DNA from: Bettongia penicillata ogilbyi
Lineage: Eukaryota > Chordata > Mammalia > Diprotodontia > Potoroidae
Reading direction: 5' to 3'
NCBI GenBank assembly: GCA_023548195.1
Contig: JAJHZJ010000413.1
Location: forward strand, 14,319,941-14,383,940
DNA length: 64,000 nt
The notes beneath the pieces were generated by a model, which was not told where the DNA came from, searched no databases, and saw only the letters and a program-made list of their open reading frames with translations. A program made the position numbers and the translations under genes. Positions 59,435-64,000 of the stretch are shown piece after piece (the stretch's first letter is position 1; each line of letters starts with the position of its first letter).

Positions 59435-59790
59435 TTTGAGAGATGTCAAGTCTTAACCTCTCAACTTAAGAAAGAACTGTTGCGCCCAAACAAATGAAGT
59501 GAGCTGGACAAGATTCTACAACTGGTTAGTGGCAGAGCCAGGAATAAAATGACAACAGATGGCAATATGTATCTTTATGAGTTTTCCAATCATCATATAC
59601 AATATTTTATTTGACTCTCACAGTAACTCTTTGGGGTAGTACAAATATTGTTTTTGTAAGTGAGGAAACTGTGGCTTGAATTATTTAATGACAACCCAGA
59701 ACCTTTATCTATCAAATCTTAGAGGTAAGAATTGAACCCAGTTATCCCCCACCCACAAGCCAGGCACTTTTCACACTATAACTCCTTGTC
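59435..59790 (-). repeat. Two MIR-like fragments
   Basis: Near 59500-59545 (ACAACTGGTTAGTGGCAGAG) and 59570-59790 (GTAAGTGAGGAAACTGTGGC). Confidence 0.65.
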
Positions 59791-59959
59791 CCTATGTCTG
59801 ATAACCTAAGTCTACTTATTCTCAATTCAGCATTTTTTTCTACAGGATCACAGAATTCTCTAGATCTTCACTTCTCTTATCTCCATCTTTAGTTTCTCTG
59901 CTTTTTTGGTTGCTTATTTCCTTTATAAACTTTTAAATGTTTGAAAATTATTTTCATTT

Positions 59960-60410
59960 ATGGAGAGACAACATGATGTAGCTGAAGGATCTAAATGTTT
60001 AGAAGACCTGGCTTTAAATGTTGCCTCTGACATATACTGACTATGTGACCCTAAGCAAGTCACTCAGCCTCTCAGGCAAATCTCTAAGTCTATAATTTAC
60101 AGATCAATTAATGACCCACAATGGTAGAGTAGCTTCCCTCACCTATACCAATAAAATCATATATCTTATCCCTATTTTTATTTATTGGAGGCTTTCTGAT
60201 CTCTCCTCCTATTGCCAGTGGTTTTTTATTTTTAATAATTTCTCAGATGGTTTTGTATTTACTTAATCTGTGTAAATATTGCACTCCCCTTCTCCTTCTA
60301 TAGAATGCCAACTCCTTAGGGCAGGGATCTTTTTTTTCATTGTATCTCCAGTGCTTAGCATACTGTCTTGCACACAGCAGGGGCTTAATAAATTCTTATT
60401 CAAATCCAGT
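59960..60410 (+). repeat. SINE followed by L2 3' end
   Basis: A plus-strand SINE at about 59960-60110 (CTATGTGACCCTAAGCAAGT). An L2-type 3' end at about 60180-60410 (AGAATGCCAACTCCTTAGGG, TCTCCAGTGCTTAGCATACT). Confidence 0.8.
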
Positions 60411-60974
60411 TATTTTTAAATTTCTATTTTATATTATTTATTTTTCTTCTCTATCTTAAAGGTGAATTATTGCTTCTTAGTGTTATGAGAATTATAAAGG
60501 ACAGCTAATGATATGACAATATGTAAATATTGCCAGGTTAGTGTGAGCACCTGTGTGTATGTGTGCACAGACTCTTAGGAATATGCATATAATATGAATA
60601 TTCTAAGAGTTACTGGGTAATAAACAGACATAGGGCCATTTTTGGGTGGATTTTCGTTCACAACTTGACCTTTCCCTATATATCCTACCACCAAAAGTCT
60701 TAAGATTTTTTTGTAGTGAGTTTTCTCCTAACTCATCTACATTTAATATCTTAATGCTATTAATCTTCAGAAATTTCCCACTTGGGAAAAAGAATACTGA
60801 AAGATGATATGGTCTTGATAAACTTGAGTCCTTGTACATTATGCCCTACTGGAGGAAGTCATGAAACAGACTCTTTCACCAAATGGATCTTTATGTTGCA
60901 TGGAAATACTTTCCCCCAATCTTTGAGTGGACTTCTTTTCTCATTACAGCAGCTCCTGTTGATTTGACTCAACT
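60411..60974. other. No recognised feature
   Basis: Unassigned sequence; short open frames lack domains. Confidence 0.4.
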
Positions 60975-61605
60975 GGAATGGTTCATAGAAACAGATTTTT
61001 AGAAGAGGACTTCAAAGGTCATCTGGTCCAGCACCTTCATTTTGCAGATAAACTGAGTTCTTGAAAGGTTGGATGACATGTCCAAGATCCTGCGAGTAGT
61101 AAATGGTAAAGTAGGGATTTGAACTCTGATCTTCTAATGCCAAATCCAGCATATGTTCTCTCTGAACATATTTGTCCATCAGTCCATTTGATAGACTTCT
61201 TATTAAATTGTCATAGACTTGCTAATTCTCTGAAGTAACTCCAGGGTTATACTATTTAACTTAAGCAAGACTGCACACACAAATCATTATCCAGTTTCTC
61301 CTTTAATAATCAAATAATCAGTAAACATTTATTAAGTACCTTTATGTGCCAGGAACTGTACTACATGCTGGAGATACAAAAGAGGCCAAAGGCAATCCCT
61401 ACCTTCAAGGAGCTTGGTTGGGTGGTTGCTGTCCTTCATTCTCGAAAAGGATCAAAATGACATCACCATGATAAAGTGAAATTTCAATGTATCCATCTGT
61501 GACTGATCAGACCAATATGAGCTCAGAATGCTCTACTACAGGTTGGGCACAGATAGCCTGTGTGAATATTTGGGGTGGATATCTCACATTTTGAGCATCC
61601 TACAT
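60975..61605. repeat. MIR-like, L2 3' end and a further SINE
   Basis: Minus-strand MIR-like copy at about 60995-61150 (CATTTTGCAGATAAACTGAG). Reversed L2 3' end at about 61315-61415 (AAACATTTATTAAGTACCTT). A SINE at about 61425-61605 starts TTGCTGTCCTTCATTCTCGA, like the far end of the 11868 family, but its body (GATCAGACCAATATGAGCTC) differs. Confidence 0.7.
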
Positions 61606-62105
61606 TTACTTTGTGCTTACTACCTTATGGATAGGGAACTTGCTCTGTTCTAAAGCAGTTCTTTCTACCTATGGACAGATCTACTTATTTAGAATTATTT
61701 CCCTATATCAATCTAAAGTTTTTCTGCTTTTCTGTAGCTATCATCCACTGTTCCTTATTCTGACTTCTAGAGCGTAAGTAAACAATCCCGGTCCTCTCTT
61801 CCATGAAATCGCCATTGACATACATGGACTCTACTATGGTCACTCACCAAAGTTCCATCTTCTCCAGAACACACATCCCTATTATTGCTGCTTATGCCTT
61901 TACTATTATAGTCATACATCTTTGGATTTGCTACAGTTTGTAAATCTCCCTCTTAAAATGTGAGGAATAACACTGTAGATGGGATCATACCAGGTCAAGA
62001 GACGGGGAGATTAGCCTTTTGCTTGCTTTGGACACTTAGCTTTTGTTAATGCAGCCTAGAATCACCTTAGCATTTTTCTTTGCCAGGTTACTTATTGGCT
62101 CATAT
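61606..62105 (-). repeat. CR1/L3-like fragment, degraded
   Basis: GGGAACTTGCTCTGTTCTAA, then GTTAATGCAGCCTAGAATCA and CACCTTAGCATTTTTCTTTG in antisense CR1/L3 order. Low similarity. Confidence 0.55.
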
Positions 62106-62299
62106 TAAATAATCATTTCATTATCCCTCTCTCCTCAGTGAAAGTTCTTTCACTTGTGAAAGGCTTTCACAAAAAAGCCTCCTCATTTCTTGTAATTGTA
62201 CAATTGATTTTTTTGGACCTGTGTCAGTACATACATTTATCTCTACTACATTATGTTTATATTTTTATCTGTCCTCAGCCTTCCTTCCTTCTCTTTCTA

Positions 62300-63575
62300 C
62301 ACTCTAATCTATTTCTATGATTTCAGTTAACCCCTATGATGATAGCTCCTGAATCTATATATCTGGTTGAAGCTGTCCTCTGAACCCTATACCCACAAAT
62401 CTAACTGAGTACTACTGGACATCTCTGCATAGACGTCTTGCCAGAATCTTACGCTCAAGGTATCTAAAACTGAACTCATCTTCCTAAAAAAATCTGACTC
62501 TCCTCTCAATTTCTCCATTTCTGTTGACAGTATTACTCTTAGTCACTCAAGCTCAAATTCATACTCATATAGTATTCTTCTCACTCCAATCCATCATATC
62601 CAATCAATTGCCAAGTCCTGTTGCAAAGTGCTACCTTTATAGGATGTATTTCATCTCTCTCTTACATTCCTTTCACACTTCCATTATGTTAACTGAGGTC
62701 CTCCTTCATCATCACCTGCTTGGATTATTATTGTGACCTCTCAGATGGTTTCTGTTCCCCCTAATCTCTTCCTTCCAAGAGCCATCCTTCATACAGTTGA
62801 TAAAATAATCTTCCCTGGTCATACCATTCCTTTGTTCAGAAACATTTATTGGTTCCTCATTGCTTAAAGATGAAAATGTAAACATTACTCTAGTTTTTAA
62901 AGACTTCCACAATTTGGTTCCAACCTACAAAAGGCAACTGTGGCAGAGAGAGTTTGAGCACTGAATTTGTTGTAACACTTAACCGGGCAGTTCATTTAAC
63001 CTTTCTAGGCCTCAGTTTTCTTGTTTGTAAAATAAACATGTTGGAAATGATCTTAAAGGTTTATTATAGCTCTAAAATGTCTGATCCCACCTTTGCAGTC
63101 TTATTTCATATTGCTTACAATTTCCAGCCACATTGGACTGCTGGCCTCTCCCTGAGCTTATCCTCCTGCCTCATAGATCTATAAAGTCTTTGTGACCCCC
63201 CAACTCCGTCTTTCACTCCCATACCTAGAAAGAATGTCCTCAGAATTGCTGTCTCTTGAAATTCTTCTTTCTTTTCCACAAGCAAGACAGCTCAGATGTC
63301 ACTTCATCTTTGACTGTCCCAGAGGAAAATGCCCAACCTTCAGGATAAAGTTATCTCTCCTGTCTCAAATTGCTCATATCATTTCATCTAGATCCTTCCT
63401 ATACACTTCTTCCATTTGCCCTTGCATTATACTTATTTTTTCCCAGGTATTATGCTCTACTATGAGGCTATAAGGCTCATGATGAGAGAAATTGTATCAT
63501 TTTTTTCACCCTTGCATTCAAAAACTTAGCAAAATACTCAGTGATAGTAGTCAAATAATATTTATAGAACTGAAT
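62300..63575 (+). repeat. L2-type LINE, about 1.1 kb, with nested SINE
   Basis: Long L2 3' part: AAACTGAACTCATCTTCCTA, CAATTGCCAAGTCCTGTTGC, CAAGAGCCATCCTTCATACA, TTTGTTCAGAAACATTTATT, CCACAATTTGGTTCCAACCT. A plus-strand SINE intervenes at about 62935-63085 (AGGCCTCAGTTTTCTTGTTT). L2 sequence resumes with GCCACATTGGACTGCTGGCC. Confidence 0.85.
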
Positions 63576-63599
63576 TGAGTTCTATTGGATTGGAAATAA

Positions 63600-63870
63600 T
63601 AAATAGCATTTATATAGAGCCTTTAGGTTTATAAAAATGAGATTTACATTATCTCATTTGTTCCCAATTGATCACAAGGAAGCACAGCAAGCAATCCACC
63701 AACAAATGTTAATTAATTCCCTAGGATACTCCAAGCACTGTGTTGGGCTCTGGGAACACAAAGACAAAAAATGGACAGGTGTTTGCCCTCAGGGACCTTT
63801 TGTTTTGATAAGGGAAGTAACCCATGCCTGTATAAATAAATACATACAAAATATTTTTGAAGGGTAATAG
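63600..63870 (-). repeat. MIR and L2 3' end fragments
   Basis: MIR-like TACATTATCTCATTTGTTCC to about 63690, then reversed L2-like CAAGCACTGTGTTGGGCTCT, TGCCCTCAGGGACC. Confidence 0.7.
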
Positions 63871-63871
63871 A

Positions 63872-64000
63872 CTTTTCTTCTTTTTTAAAAATTTATTTAT
63901 TTTCAGTTTTCAACATTCACTTTCACATCATTTTGAATTTCAAATTTTCTTCCCATCTCCCCCCTGCTCCCACCTCAGGACAGCATGTATTTTGATTACC
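63872..64000 (-). mobile_element. L1 3' UTR, cut by window edge
   Basis: Antisense L1 3' end: TTTATTTTCAGTTTTCAACA, CACTTTCACATCATTTTGAA, then a C-rich run. It continues beyond the right edge. Confidence 0.8.

Noticed and set aside
5346..64000. A neighbouring protein-coding gene upstream of EGFR
   Set aside because: No spliced-exon pattern, CpG island or recognisable protein domain other than the PGK pseudogene. In other mammals the nearest upstream genes lie further away.
1..64000. CRISPR arrays, operons or prokaryotic defence systems
   Set aside because: The sequence is vertebrate genomic DNA; no regularly spaced direct repeats or bacterial-type gene clusters are present.

Overview
This is eukaryotic, vertebrate-type DNA: long AT-rich intergenic or intronic sequence, a single CpG island, a first coding exon with a consensus splice donor, and dense interspersed repeats. 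The repeats point to a marsupial. The recurring SINEs have a tRNA/CORE-type body, and there are several copies of a marsupial-type L1 3' untranslated region, a BovB/RTE LINE fragment, and old L2 and CR1/L3 LINEs. I recognise these families from memory, not from a search. The SINE and L1 mix looks more like an Australian marsupial than an opossum, but I hold that only loosely.

The anchor gene is EGFR on the minus strand. Positions 4792-4879 encode exactly the 29 residues plus one base of EGFR exon 1 (signal peptide, then the mature start LEEKK), followed by a GTAAAG splice donor. Positions 1-4791 are therefore the start of EGFR intron 1. The CpG island at about 4240-5240 holds the promoter and 5' leader. 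From about 5.3 kb to 64 kb the window is upstream flanking DNA with no functional protein-coding gene that I can support.

By region: 0-5.3 kb is EGFR intron 1 start, exon 1 and promoter, with a (CA)21 microsatellite in the intron and purine-rich and TG-rich tracts upstream. 7-15 kb has L2 and SINE copies and an inverted duplication (about 12.1-12.5 and 14.2-14.9 kb), one arm of which was split by an inverted L1. 19-34 kb is repeat-dense (L1, L2, SINEs, a solo LTR at about 26.8-27.4 kb, a BovB/RTE piece at about 29.3-29.9 kb, and a 2.2-kb L1 at 31.4-33.6 kb). 45-52 kb has CR1/L3 elements and two copies of an unclassified element of about 0.9 kb. 53.8-55.6 kb is a full-length processed PGK pseudogene. 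56-64 kb is more L2, SINE and L1.

I found no CRISPR array, operon, toxin system, intact mobile-element ORF or RNA gene. Nearly all of the 60-190-residue open frames are chance frames in the CpG island, microsatellites or repeats. Nothing here looks like an undescribed multi-gene system. The items most worth checking are the unclassified repeat pair, the inverted duplication, the promoter architecture and a few repeat-free segments that might be conserved regulatory elements. All identity figures are estimates by eye.
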